DNA of 64,000 bases, from positions 3,571,001-3,635,000 of the forward strand of contig NZ_CP099966.1 of assembly GCF_025403485.1 (NCBI RefSeq), in the 5' to 3' direction. The stretch is from Chryseobacterium paludis (GTDB lineage Bacteria; Bacteroidota; Bacteroidia; Flavobacteriales; Weeksellaceae). The position numbers and the translations under genes were made by a program. A model generated the notes under the pieces. The model was not told the DNA's origin. It ran no database searches and saw only the letters and a program-made list of their open reading frames with translations. This document shows positions 16,275 through 24,782 of the stretch, piece by piece (the first letter of the stretch is position 1; the number at the start of each line of letters is the position of its first letter).

Positions 16275-16994
16275 ATGAATAATATAATCAAAGATATACA
16301 TGAAGCATTAGCTGTTTTATCTATTCCGGAAAAGGCAGCTTTCTTTCCTAAGTTTTTTAAAACAGGAAAAGGTGAATATGGTGAAGGGGATGTATTTTTG
16401 GGAGTAAAAGTTCCGGACCAAAGAGTAGTGGCAAAAGAATATTATTCTAAAATTTCTTTAAAAGAACTTGGGGAGCTACTTTCCTCAAAATTTCACGAAC
16501 ATAGATTGACTGCCTTGTTTATGCTGATCAATAAGTTTGAAAAAACAAAAGATCCAAAAAACAAAGAGGAAATTGTAAAGTTTTACCTTGATCATTTACC
16601 GTTTGTCAATAACTGGGATCTGGTAGATTCCAGTTGCTATAAAATTTTGGGACGCTATGCTTTTGAAAATAAGAAAGAAAATTTACTTAGAGATCTTTCT
16701 AACTCTGATGACATGTGGCATAAAAGAATTGCTGTTGTTGGAACAATGCATTATGTGAAAAAAGGATCGTTTGATTTAACGAAAGAATTTGTAACAAATA
16801 ATTTAAAACATTCACATGATCTGATGCACAAAGCAAATGGATGGCTGCTAAGAGAAATGGGGAATAAAAATGAAGAAGAGTTGATTTCTTATTTGTCGAA
16901 ATACTATAAAGATATGCCCAGAACATGCCTGAGATATGCGATTGAGAAATTGGATGAAGAAGTACGGCAAGATTATTTAAAAGGAAGGATCTAA
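16275..16994 (+). CDS. AlkD-like DNA alkylation repair protein
   Basis: A HEAT-like-repeat protein of 239 residues. I chose ATG 16275 over a TTG at 16266. Recognisable family segments are GEYGEGDVFLGVKVPDQR near the N-terminus, FLDHLPFVNNWDLVDSS-type text (here FYLDHLPFVNNWDLVDSS), WHKRIAVVGTMHYV, and HKANGWLLREMGNK followed by a terminal PRTCLRYAIEKL. AlkD-fold glycosylases remove N3/N7-alkylated purines without base flipping. The catalytic Asp/Trp set appears present in NNWDLVD and W-rich segments. It is followed by a TAATG-coupled small membrane-protein gene. Confidence 0.85.
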   Translation: MNNIIKDIHEALAVLSIPEKAAFFPKFFKTGKGEYGEGDVFLGVKVPDQRVVAKEYYSKISLKELGELLSSKFHEHRLTALFMLINKFEKTKDPKNKEEIVKFYLDHLPFVNNWDLVDSSCYKILGRYAFENKKENLLRDLSNSDDMWHKRIAVVGTMHYVKKGSFDLTKEFVTNNLKHSHDLMHKANGWLLREMGNKNEEELISYLSKYYKDMPRTCLRYAIEKLDEEVRQDYLKGRI

Positions 16995-17323
16995 TGGATT
17001 GTTTATTTTGGAAGACCTGTGCCCATTATTTTTTACACCTTATATTTCCTGTTTTTATAGCTTTAATTTTCTATAGAGATAACTGGAAGAAGGTGTATCT
17101 TATTCTATTAGCAACGATGCTAGTAGACCTAGATCATCTATTTGCCAATCCTGTTTTTGATCCTACGAGAAATAGTATAGGATTTCATTTCCTGCATTCT
17201 TATTATGCCATTACAGTATATTTCGTAATGCTTTTTTTTAAAGGGACAGTCAGAATTATTGGTATCGGACTTTTATTACATATGTTGACCGATTTTCAGG
17301 ATTTTAACCTATGGTGCCATTAA
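16994..17323 (+). CDS. DUF6122-like small membrane protein
   Basis: A 109-residue protein with three or four hydrophobic helices. It contains HYFLHLIFPVFIA near the N-terminus, DLDHLFANPVFDPTRNSIGF in the middle and LLHMLTDFQDF at the end. The His/Asp-rich pattern (HYFLH, DLDHL, HMLTD) recalls the metal-dependent membrane hydrolases of the YdjM/LexA-binding type, and the sequence fits the DUF6122 family. The activity is unknown. Its start overlaps the stop of the AlkD-like gene by 1 nt. Confidence 0.7.
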   Translation: MDCLFWKTCAHYFLHLIFPVFIALIFYRDNWKKVYLILLATMLVDLDHLFANPVFDPTRNSIGFHFLHSYYAITVYFVMLFFKGTVRIIGIGLLLHMLTDFQDFNLWCH

Positions 17324-17388
17324 AATATCATTAATATTCTCTTTTAATAATTTAATTTTCATCGTTTTTTTGTATTTTGTAAACACTT

Positions 17389-18459
17389 ATGAAATTAAAA
17401 GAACTTTTACACTATACCTTTATTTTCCCTATTTTAGCAGTAGGTTACTATTTTTCTGGATTAATGGAAAATGGTGTTGTTTATGAAATTATTGCAGGAA
17501 TTTTACTCACAGGTAGTGTATTATCAGCTGTCCATCATGCAGAGGTTGTAGCTCACAAAGTAGGAGAACCGTTTGGTACTATTATTCTAGCCCTTTGTAT
17601 TACTATTATTGAAGTCGCATTAATTATTTCGCTGATGGTAGCAGGAGGAAGTGAGGCTATTACATTAGCCAGAGACACTATTTTTGCTGCAGTAATGATT
17701 ATTCTAAATGGGATCTTAGGAATATGTATTTTAGTAGGTGGAGTGAAATATTATGAGCAGTTTTTTGCAAGAACCTCAGCAACGACATATCTGGTAAGTA
17801 TTGTTTCAATATTAGTTTTAACATTAATACTCCCTAACTTTACCTCAAGTGTAAACGGGCCATTTTACAACACCGCTCAGCTGATTTTTGTTTCTATTGC
17901 GTGTCTGGTTATTTATGGTGTTTTTTTAATGGTTCAGACCGTAAGACACAGGAATTATTTCATTATTACAGGGGATCATCCGGATTCTCATTTTATTCCA
18001 TCAAGAAGTCAAACTATTGTAAGTTTTGTTTTTCTGGTAATCTGTCTTGTTATTGTTGTTTTAATGGCTAAAGGTCTTTCCGCAACAATTGAAGATATGG
18101 TACAAAGTATAGGTGCTCCAAAATCATTAGTAGGAGTAATTATTGCAGGGGTTGTGTTGCTTCCGGAAGGTGTCGCTGCTATTCGTGCAGCAAGAAATAA
18201 TCAGATACAGTCTAGTGTGAACTTAGCATTGGGATCTGCCTTGGCAAGTATTGGTTTAACGATCCCTGCGGTATCTATTGTTTGTATAATGTATGATATT
18301 CCTTTTGTATTGGGGCTCGATAAGAAAGATATTATTTTACTTTCTTTATCCGTGTTTATTGTAATGCTTTCTTTAAGTAGAGGAAAAACCAATATTTTAT
18401 ATGGAACAGTTTTACTAGTGAATTTAGCGGCTTATATTTTTACTGTCATAGTTCCTTAA
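17389..18459 (+). CDS. Calcium/cation:proton antiporter, CaCA/ChaA type
   Basis: A 356-residue inner-membrane exchanger with about 11 helices and two homologous halves. The alpha-repeats are visible: GEPFGTIILALCITIIEVAL (residues 56-75) and LLPEGVAAIRAARNNQIQSS with LALGSALASIGLTIP after it (about 258-297). Each carries the acidic ion-coordinating Glu. It most resembles ChaA, which exports Ca2+, Na+ or K+ at alkaline pH. Its stop codon overlaps the convergent haemoglobin stop by 3 nt in a TTAATTAA palindrome, and no terminator separates them. Confidence 0.9.
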   Translation: MKLKELLHYTFIFPILAVGYYFSGLMENGVVYEIIAGILLTGSVLSAVHHAEVVAHKVGEPFGTIILALCITIIEVALIISLMVAGGSEAITLARDTIFAAVMIILNGILGICILVGGVKYYEQFFARTSATTYLVSIVSILVLTLILPNFTSSVNGPFYNTAQLIFVSIACLVIYGVFLMVQTVRHRNYFIITGDHPDSHFIPSRSQTIVSFVFLVICLVIVVLMAKGLSATIEDMVQSIGAPKSLVGVIIAGVVLLPEGVAAIRAARNNQIQSSVNLALGSALASIGLTIPAVSIVCIMYDIPFVLGLDKKDIILLSLSVFIVMLSLSRGKTNILYGTVLLVNLAAYIFTVIVP

Positions 18460-18839
18460 TTAAGCTTTCTGGCCATTTCCATTTTGTATGCCATCAGCCT
18501 GGCGATATTTTCAGATTTATAGATAGCCATATCAGCATTTTCACCTATAAAGTTTTCTTCAATGGTTCTTTTCCATAATGATAACCATTGGTCAAAATGT
18601 TTTTTCTCCATCGCCTGAAGCTCATTAATTGGAAAATGAACAGCCATGGGATTTCCTTTATAACTCATTTGACCAAAAAGAATGCTTTCCCAAAAAGAAT
18701 ACATTTTTGGAAGGTGTTTATCCCAGTTTACTTTGATAATATCCCTGAAGAAAAATCCAATAGTATCGTCTTTAATTACTTTTTTGTAAAATGAATTAAC
18801 CAACAGTTCAATGTCCTCTCTGGATTCAAGCTTTTTCAT
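18456..18839 (-). CDS. Group III truncated haemoglobin
   Basis: A 127-residue haem protein of the 2-over-2 globin fold. Features are RDIIKVNWDKHLPKMYSFWES (helices B/C to E), GNPMAVHFP, and the proximal His81 in EKKHFDQWL. The tail RLMAYKMEMARKL is typical of group III. Such globins bind O2 or NO and may act in NO or peroxide protection; their physiological role is poorly defined. The promoter box ends 4 nt before the ATG, which implies an essentially leaderless transcript. It overlaps the convergent antiporter stop. Confidence 0.9.
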   Translation of the reverse strand: MKKLESREDIELLVNSFYKKVIKDDTIGFFFRDIIKVNWDKHLPKMYSFWESILFGQMSYKGNPMAVHFPINELQAMEKKHFDQWLSLWKRTIEENFIGENADMAIYKSENIARLMAYKMEMARKLN

Positions 18840-18843
18840 ATTT

Positions 18844-18876
18844 CAAAGTTAATTTAAATTCAATTGATGAATTCAA
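18844..18876 (-). promoter_or_regulatory. Promoter of the truncated haemoglobin gene
   Basis: TTG (18874-18876), a 22-bp spacer and TAACTTTG (18844-18851) on the minus strand. The ATG begins at 18839, about where transcription should start, so the mRNA is probably leaderless. Confidence 0.6.
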
Positions 18877-18911
18877 TCATCGACTTGATAAATTTCATGA
18901 AAACAATATTT

Positions 18912-18919
18912 TATCTTTG
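18912..18919 (+). promoter_or_regulatory. -7 box upstream of the KirBac gene
   Basis: TATCTTTG matches TAnnTTTG. A TTG at 18885-18887 is 24 bp upstream, slightly beyond the usual spacing. The start codon is 41 nt downstream. Confidence 0.5.
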
Positions 18920-18960
18920 CATGTTGGTTACAAAAGTTGGAAAGAAAAATAATATAAATA

Positions 18961-19932
18961 ATGGCAAGAGGATTTAGGCAAAAAATTCGTCAGAAAAATA
19001 CGGATAGCAGTGGCTTTGGAAGTAATGCTTCCGGAAGGTTTATCAATAAGGATGGACTGCCGAATGTTCGAAGAAAAGGCATTAATGTCTTTAATAGGTT
19101 GAGCTGGTATCACACTATGCTGAACCTGTCTACATTCAGGTTTCTTTCCTATTTAGTGATTGGCTATATTCTTATAAATATTATTTTTGCTTTAATTTAT
19201 TACTCTATAGGAGTACAACATCTTACTGGGATCGATAAGAGTAATCCGATCAATGAATTTATAGATGTATTTTTCTTTAGTTCACAGACATTTACTACTG
19301 TTGGATATGGTAGAATAGCTCCGATCGGTTTTATGGCGAGTTTGGTGGCTACTTTTGAAGCTTTTCTGGGATTGCTTGCTTTTGCCATTGCAACGGGTTT
19401 ATTTTATGGAAGATTTTCCAGACCCAGAGCCTATTTAAGATTTTCTGATATTGCTGTTATATCGCCTTTTCAGGATTCTACAGCTTTAATGTTTAGGCTG
19501 GCTCCTTATAAAAATAATGCACTTACTGATGCAGATGTTATAGTATCAGCTGCAATTGAGGTTATTGAAGACGGAATACCTAAGAGCAACTTTTATAGAT
19601 TAGAGACCCGATTAAACAAGATCAGTACATTGGCACTGAATTGGACTGTGGTACATTTGATTGATGAAAACTCTCCCTTTTATGGGTTTTCTGAAGATGA
19701 TTTTAAAAGTATCGATATAGAAATTATAGTACAGGTACGAGCTTTTGATGAGGTCTTTTCAAATACAGTGGTTCAAAGGTCATCTTATGCTACCGGAGAG
19801 ATAATTTATGGGGCTAAATTTGTACCAATGTATTACCCAAATAAGGATAACCAGTCTACAATTCTGGATCTGGATAAAATTAATAAATATCAAAAAGTAG
19901 GTCTTTCCGTTTTAGCGGAGGATAGAGGATAA
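18961..19932 (+). CDS. Inward-rectifier-type potassium channel (KirBac family)
   Basis: A 323-residue ion channel. The basic N-terminus includes a slide-helix region before TM1 (about 60-84). The pore loop carries the K+ selectivity filter TVGYG (113-117), preceded by FFSSQTFT, and TM2 spans about 121-148. Residues 155-310 form the cytoplasmic immunoglobulin-like Kir domain (RPRAYLRFSDIAVISPF, ending GAKFVPMYY). It probably forms a tetramer in the inner membrane. Its stop overlaps the YkgJ-like gene start by 1 nt, so the two are co-translated. Confidence 0.92.
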   Translation: MARGFRQKIRQKNTDSSGFGSNASGRFINKDGLPNVRRKGINVFNRLSWYHTMLNLSTFRFLSYLVIGYILINIIFALIYYSIGVQHLTGIDKSNPINEFIDVFFFSSQTFTTVGYGRIAPIGFMASLVATFEAFLGLLAFAIATGLFYGRFSRPRAYLRFSDIAVISPFQDSTALMFRLAPYKNNALTDADVIVSAAIEVIEDGIPKSNFYRLETRLNKISTLALNWTVVHLIDENSPFYGFSEDDFKSIDIEIIVQVRAFDEVFSNTVVQRSSYATGEIIYGAKFVPMYYPNKDNQSTILDLDKINKYQKVGLSVLAEDRG

Positions 19933-20420
19933 TGAATCTGGAACTTTATAAAACACAGGCTTTACAAAAGCAAAAAGAACACAAAAAATTCTTAGATGGA
20001 TTAAAGAAAAAGCCACCTAAGAACCTTGATTATGTTGTTCAGGAAACCCATGAGGAGGTTTTTGAAAAGATTAATTGTCTTCAGTGTGCTAATTGCTGTA
20101 AAACAACGGGGCCATTATATACAGAAAAAGATATTGAACGTATCGCTAAACATCTTAGGATGAAACCTATAGATTTTGAAGCAAAATTTCTGAGGGTAGA
20201 TGAAGACAATGATAAAGTTCTGCAAAATCTCCCTTGCTTTTTTCTTAATAATGATAATACATGTTCTATCTATGAAGTGAGACCTAAGGCTTGCAGAGAA
20301 TACCCACATACGGATCGTAAAAAGATCTATCAGATCAATTCACTGATGATGAAAAATACTGTAATCTGCCCTGCAGCATTTGAATTTGTAGAAAGAATTA
20401 TGAAAAATTTAGGAAAATAA
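19932..20420 (+). CDS. YkgJ-family cysteine-cluster protein
   Basis: A 162-residue cytoplasmic protein with the CxxCxxCC metal-binding cluster (INCLQCANCCKTTG; Cys49, 52, 55, 56). Three further Cys follow in LPCFFL, TCSIYEVRPKACREYPH and a late VICPAAF. This pattern defines the YkgJ/UPF0153 family, thought to bind zinc or an iron-sulfur cluster; the function is unknown. The N-terminal 40 residues are helical and basic. It is translationally coupled to the KirBac gene by ATAATG overlap. Confidence 0.85.
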   Translation: MNLELYKTQALQKQKEHKKFLDGLKKKPPKNLDYVVQETHEEVFEKINCLQCANCCKTTGPLYTEKDIERIAKHLRMKPIDFEAKFLRVDEDNDKVLQNLPCFFLNNDNTCSIYEVRPKACREYPHTDRKKIYQINSLMMKNTVICPAAFEFVERIMKNLGK

Positions 20421-20539
20421 CCTATAATCAAAAATCATCTTAAAAATACATAAAGTACGTTAAATAAGAACTTTAGATATAATTTAATGAAATAAATGGC
20501 GTTTAAAAAATATTAAACAACCATTTAAAATATTACAAT

Positions 20540-20860
20540 ATGAAAAAGTTAATTTTAACGGCAGTCTTTTCTTTAGCGGGAGCAGTTGCCGTATCAGCTC
20601 AAACTGATGCTCAGAAAAAAGTTGATGCAAATCAAACAACTACTCAAGCGCAGCCGCAAAGTACACAAACAAACACGAGTACGACTACCCAAATGCAAGG
20701 GCAGAGTACAGGTGCAACAGTTACAACAGATGCCGCTGCAAATACGTCAACACTGAGTGACGCAACAGCAACCGTAAGTGCCAATACCAATGTAGAAGCA
20801 ACTAAAACGGCAGAAGCCACTAAAGAGGAAAAAAAAGCTAAAAAGAAAAAGTCGAAATAA
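20540..20860 (+). CDS. Small secreted low-complexity protein
   Basis: A 106-residue precursor with a signal peptide (1-21, ending VAVSAQ). The mature part is Thr/Gln/Ala-rich and ends in a strongly basic tail (KKAKKKKSK). It has no predicted fold and is probably disordered in the periplasm. Similar small low-complexity exported proteins are frequent in Flavobacteriia, but no function is known. Monocistronic, followed by a terminator at 20883-20914. Confidence 0.65.
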   Translation: MKKLILTAVFSLAGAVAVSAQTDAQKKVDANQTTTQAQPQSTQTNTSTTTQMQGQSTGATVTTDAAANTSTLSDATATVSANTNVEATKTAEATKEEKKAKKKKSK

Positions 20861-20882
20861 GTAATTTAAAAGTAAAAGTGAG

Positions 20883-20914
20883 AAATCCTGAAATATTTAT
20901 TTCAGGATTTTTTT
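20883..20914. terminator. Intrinsic terminator after the small secreted protein
   Basis: A 13-bp stem (AAATCCTGAAATA with TATTTCAGGATTT) followed by a T run on the plus strand. Confidence 0.88.
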
Positions 20915-20962
20915 ATTAATAGTTTTTATTTTAAAAGTATTTCCCATATTCTGAAAATAAAA

Positions 20963-20987
20963 AAAGCATTGAATAAATCAATGCTTT
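20963..20987 (-). terminator. Second (distal) terminator downstream of gdhA
   Basis: A 10-bp stem (AAAGCATTGA with TCAATGCTTT) with a 5-nt loop. On the minus strand it is followed by a T run (CTTTTTTATTTT), so it acts in the gdhA direction. Confidence 0.7.
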
Positions 20988-21033
20988 CTCCTTTCACTTT
21001 TTACTTTTTTCCCATTTTCCCGGGAACAGGCTA

Positions 21034-21065
21034 TAAGAAAAAAGGCCGGGAACTTCCCAACCTTT
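21034..21065 (-). terminator. First terminator of gdhA
   Basis: On the minus strand AAAGGTTGGG pairs with CCCGGCCTTT, using two G-U pairs, with a 5-nt loop and followed by TTTTTCTTAT. It begins 10 bp after the gdhA stop. Confidence 0.8.
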
Positions 21066-21075
21066 ATATTTTATT

Positions 21076-22434
21076 TTATACAACTCCTTGAGCCAGCATT
21101 GCTTCTGCAACTTTCACGAAGCCGGCAATGTTTGCACCTTTTACGTAGTTTACATAACCATCTTCTTCTTTTCCATAGTCTCTACAAGCTTTATGGATTC
21201 CGATCATGATCTCCTTTAATCTTGCGTCTACCTCTTCAGAAGTCCAGTTTAGACGAATTGAGTTCTGAGTCATTTCTAATCCTGAAGTAGCTACACCACC
21301 AGCGTTAGACGCTTTACCAGGAGAGAATAATACTTTGCTGTCTAAGAAATAGTTGATCGCTTCTAACGTTGAAGGCATATTAGCTGCTTCAGTTACGCAA
21401 AGAACTCCATTTTCAACCAATACTTTAGCATCTTCGAAGTCCAATTCGTTTTGAGTAGCTGAAGGGATAGCAACATCACACTTCACTTCCCAAGGACGTT
21501 TTCCTGCATAGAAAATAGCAGATGGATATTTTTTAGCATAGTCTTCAGCTCTGTTATTACCTGAAGATCTTAATTCTAATAAATAATCAATTTTATCACC
21601 ATCGATACCGTCTTTATCATAGATATATCCGTCAGGACCAGAAATAGTTACTACTTTTCCACCCAATTCAGATACCTTTTTAATAACTCCCCAGGCTACG
21701 TTACCGAAACCTGAAACAGAAACAATCTTATCTTTAAATGTTTGATCAATAGTCTTAAGCATTTGCTCAGCGAAGTAAACGACACCATATCCCGTAGCTT
21801 CAGGACGGATCAATGATCCACCATACGCAAGACCTTTTCCTGTAAGCACACCTGTAAATTCGTTTCTTACTTTCTTGTATTGTCCGAAAAGATATCCGAT
21901 TTCTCTTGATCCTACTCCAATATCTCCTGCTGGAACATCAGTTTCAGGGCCAATGTGCTTGCATAATTCAGTCATGAAAGCCTGGCAGAAACGCATTACT
22001 TCCATATCTGATTTTCCTTGTGGGTCAAAATCAGAACCTCCTTTACCACCACCCATTGGAAGAGTAGTCAATGAATTTTTGAATACTTGTTCGAAAGCTA
22101 AGAACTTAAGAACTGACAAGTTTACAGTAGGATGGAAACGAATTCCTCCTTTGTATGGTCCGATTGCAGAGTTCATCTGAATTCTGAAACCTCTGTTTAC
22201 CTGGATTTCTCCTTTATCATCAACCCATGGAACTCTGAAAATAATAATTCTTTCAGCTTCAGCCATTCTCTCAAGAAGCTTCATTCCTGTGTATTCTTTC
22301 TTGGTAGCGATAAACGGAATTACAGTAACTGCAACTTCTTTTACGGCTTGTAAAAATTCTGGCTCGTTAGGGTTTTTTGCCTCAATTTTTGCAATAAACT
22401 CCTGGATTTTCTGGTCAATATTATATTGTTCCAT
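21076..22434 (-). CDS. gdhA: NADP-type glutamate dehydrogenase
   Basis: A 452-residue hexameric-type glutamate dehydrogenase that interconverts 2-oxoglutarate plus ammonia and glutamate. Substrate-domain motifs are GGIRFHPTVNLSVLKFLAFE, the catalytic-Lys segment LPMGGGKGGSDFDPQGKSD (about 122-140) and DVPAGDIGVGSREIGYLFG. The Rossmann domain carries VSGFGNVAWG (about 241-250), and NAGGVATSGLEMTQNS is near the C-terminus. The length and lack of extensions match the roughly 450-residue NADP-dependent class, normally biosynthetic; cofactor choice is inferred from that class. It has its own promoter and two downstream terminators. Confidence 0.95.
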   Translation of the reverse strand: MEQYNIDQKIQEFIAKIEAKNPNEPEFLQAVKEVAVTVIPFIATKKEYTGMKLLERMAEAERIIIFRVPWVDDKGEIQVNRGFRIQMNSAIGPYKGGIRFHPTVNLSVLKFLAFEQVFKNSLTTLPMGGGKGGSDFDPQGKSDMEVMRFCQAFMTELCKHIGPETDVPAGDIGVGSREIGYLFGQYKKVRNEFTGVLTGKGLAYGGSLIRPEATGYGVVYFAEQMLKTIDQTFKDKIVSVSGFGNVAWGVIKKVSELGGKVVTISGPDGYIYDKDGIDGDKIDYLLELRSSGNNRAEDYAKKYPSAIFYAGKRPWEVKCDVAIPSATQNELDFEDAKVLVENGVLCVTEAANMPSTLEAINYFLDSKVLFSPGKASNAGGVATSGLEMTQNSIRLNWTSEEVDARLKEIMIGIHKACRDYGKEEDGYVNYVKGANIAGFVKVAEAMLAQGVV

Positions 22435-22460
22435 ATATTAAGGTTGAATATTATTGCCAA

Positions 22461-22490
22461 CAAATTTAATTTTTTTTTCAAGATTCACAA
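22461..22490 (-). promoter_or_regulatory. Promoter of gdhA
   Basis: TTG (22488-22490), a 19-bp spacer and TAAATTTG (22461-22468) on the minus strand, 27 nt upstream of the ATG. Confidence 0.7.
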
Positions 22491-22624
22491 CACCTTAATT
22501 GATGATTGTTGAAAATTTATTAATTATGAGAGAAAATATTATTAAATTGATAATTTGCATTTAAATTTTATTAAAAATTAAATGTTATACGTGAAATAAT
22601 GCAATATTAAGAAATAGTTAAATT

Positions 22625-23734
22625 TCAAATTGCTAGAAATTGCCTCCCAGAAAACGATTTCACTTTACCTAAAAGCTCTAATTCTAAAAGTACAGGTAAA
22701 ATTCTATGTGTTGGAAGGACTATTTGCTGGGCTAAATCATCCAAATTAATTTGTGGATTTTCAGCAATAAAATTATAGATTAGACTTTGATTTTCAGTTA
22801 ATTGGATTGCAATAGAAGAACTGGGAAATAGTTCTTCTATTTTTTCTTTAGGTTTGTTAAAACCAAGGTTGCTAATCAGATCTTTAATTGTAGAAATTGT
22901 AGCTGCCTTATTTTGAGAAATAAGATGATTGCAGCCTTGGCTATACTGATCTGTAATTTTTCCGGGCAGAGCAAAAACATCCCTGTTATAGCCGTTAGCA
23001 AAGGTTGCTGTACTCATTGATCCGCCTCCAAAAGCGGTCTCCACTACCATAGTTGCTGGAGATATTCCAGCAATAATTCTATTTCTTTGAATAAAGTTTT
23101 CTCTATCAGGTTTTCTTGAAGAATTAAATTCGGTAAACAGGACTCCGCCGTCTTGCAGGATCTTCTCAGATAGCCGCTTATTTTTTGCAGGATAAAGAGT
23201 GTGGAAACCATGCGCTAAAACAGCAGCGGTAGGGATTTTGTAGTGAAGAGATTGATCGTGCACTTCTTTATCTACTCCCAAAGCCAATCCACTAATGGAA
23301 ATAAAACTACAAGATTGGGTTTCTTCAAAAAAATTCTTTATAAACTGTTTACCATAAGCCGTAATATTCCTTGTACCTACAATACTTAAGGGCAGTAGTG
23401 AATTTTTGTAGTTTCCTTTTTGGTATAAAATAGCAGGAGCATCTTCACATTCCCCGAGTAAGTAGGGGAGTTCTTTAAGATGTTTTAGCTTGATCAGAAT
23501 ATTGTTGCTTTCGCAAAATTTCAATTCTTTTTCAGCAAAGTCTAAATGGCTAGGGTTGCCAATATCTGATACAATCTTTTGACCAAATCCATCTATTTTT
23601 TTATATTCTTTCTTAGCCTTTTCCCACGCCGTTTTAGCGCTTCCAAATGTTCTAATAAGTTTTATGAAATTGATATCACCAATCAGGCTGCACTCGCGTA
23701 ATGCGATTGCATAAAGATGTTCTTCGGAAATCAT
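22625..23734 (-). CDS. dprA: DNA-processing protein DprA
   Basis: A 369-residue protein that loads RecA onto incoming single-stranded DNA during transformation. After an N-terminal helix-hairpin-like region, the Rossmann core contains SIVGTRNITAYGKQ (about 117-130), ISGLALGVDKEVH, AAVLAHG, FIQRNRIIAGIS and GGSMSTATFANGYNRDVFALPG, ending QGCNHLI. Residues 310-369 form the winged-helix-like DML1 tail. The length is typical. TACATTTG at 23748-23755 lies upstream. Its presence suggests potential DNA uptake, but no com genes occur in this window. Confidence 0.93.
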   Translation of the reverse strand: MISEEHLYAIALRECSLIGDINFIKLIRTFGSAKTAWEKAKKEYKKIDGFGQKIVSDIGNPSHLDFAEKELKFCESNNILIKLKHLKELPYLLGECEDAPAILYQKGNYKNSLLPLSIVGTRNITAYGKQFIKNFFEETQSCSFISISGLALGVDKEVHDQSLHYKIPTAAVLAHGFHTLYPAKNKRLSEKILQDGGVLFTEFNSSRKPDRENFIQRNRIIAGISPATMVVETAFGGGSMSTATFANGYNRDVFALPGKITDQYSQGCNHLISQNKAATISTIKDLISNLGFNKPKEKIEELFPSSSIAIQLTENQSLIYNFIAENPQINLDDLAQQIVLPTHRILPVLLELELLGKVKSFSGRQFLAI

Positions 23735-23747
23735 GTGTGTTTTTTTT

Positions 23748-23755
23748 CAAATGTA
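23748..23755 (-). promoter_or_regulatory. -7 box upstream of dprA
   Basis: TACATTTG on the minus strand matches TAnnTTTG, 13 nt before the dprA ATG and just after the rhomboid stop. No clear TTG is found at -33, so dprA may also be read from the rhomboid promoter. Confidence 0.45.
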
Positions 23756-23767
23756 ATGAATTAAGTT

Positions 23768-24535
23768 TTATTTTTTCCTTAATTCCTCTAAATGATCCCA
23801 GATATCATCTCTTTTTTTGTGGGGCAGTTCTAAAAAGTCTTCGGGGTGATTTTCTTTATATTCCTGCCAAAGCTTGTCATCTTTCTCGTTATAGTAGTTA
23901 GGGAATTCCCAAATGAATTTTCTCTTTTTTTCACCAATATTTTTGAATGCAAAAGCAATGATACTTCCTACTACTGCTCCTGAAAGGTGGGCTTGCCAGG
24001 ATATTTTACTTGGTTCATGAAGATTGTAAAATAATTCTTCAGGAAACATCCCCCAAATCAAACTTCCGTAATATAATACAACCAGTAAAGAAATGGTTAA
24101 AAGTTTCATATTCCATTTAAATACTCCACTGAAGAAGAGGAAGAAAGCTAAAACATATACGACGCCACTGGCTCCAATGGTACAGGTGTACATGTACTCA
24201 CCTGTGAGGATATCTATGGGCGGAAGTAACCAAACCAATAATCCAGTTGCCAGCCAACCGATAACAAACACTTTATTGGCCACTAATGGATAGAACTGAT
24301 ATAAAAGAAACATCAGCACAGCAATGGGAATTGAGTTACTGATAATATGGTCCATATTTCCATGCAAAAGAGGAGAGGTAACCACTCCCAACAAACCTTC
24401 CGGTAAAAGAGGAATGATGGCTCCAAAGCAACTCTGAAAGAAGCCTTGTGTTTGTAAAAAGTAGCCCAGCCACATTGCAGCAAGCATCAGCAATGGATAT
24501 AAGATAGCTTTCTTGGAAATTGCGTTTTTAAACAT
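23768..24535 (-). CDS. Rhomboid-family intramembrane serine protease
   Basis: A 255-residue inner-membrane protease with six hydrophobic helices. The catalytic Ser123 lies in GASGVVYVLAF and the catalytic His183 in WQAHLSGAVVGSIIAF. HGNMDHIISNSIP (58-70) is the oxyanion-region motif seen in TM2 of rhomboids. The C-terminal 55 residues are charged and cytoplasmic. Rhomboids cleave single-pass membrane proteins; no substrate is evident. It is followed 33 bp later by dprA on the same strand. Confidence 0.92.
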   Translation of the reverse strand: MFKNAISKKAILYPLLMLAAMWLGYFLQTQGFFQSCFGAIIPLLPEGLLGVVTSPLLHGNMDHIISNSIPIAVLMFLLYQFYPLVANKVFVIGWLATGLLVWLLPPIDILTGEYMYTCTIGASGVVYVLAFFLFFSGVFKWNMKLLTISLLVVLYYGSLIWGMFPEELFYNLHEPSKISWQAHLSGAVVGSIIAFAFKNIGEKKRKFIWEFPNYYNEKDDKLWQEYKENHPEDFLELPHKKRDDIWDHLEELRKK

Positions 24536-24756
24536 GAAGAGGTAATGTCAAATCAAAAGCCAATAATAAATTTCGGAAAATTTGGCGATGGTTTTTTCTC
24601 TTCTAAATTATTTATAAGACAAAAGGTAATGATTTTTAGGGAACTAGTGATTTGGAATTTATTGTTTGATGATTCATTTTCTTTATTTCGGACATTTCGA
24701 TCCATTTGTTGGGTCTATTTGTTTAGTGAAAGTTCTTCAATAAAAAATTATATTTC

Positions 24757-24764
24757 TATTTTTG
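24757..24764 (+). promoter_or_regulatory. -7 box upstream of the DUF3078 gene
   Basis: TATTTTTG matches TAnnTTTG, 18 nt before the chosen ATG. No TTG at the right distance is seen. Confidence 0.45.
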
Positions 24765-24782
24765 TATTGGAAATCTTTAATT

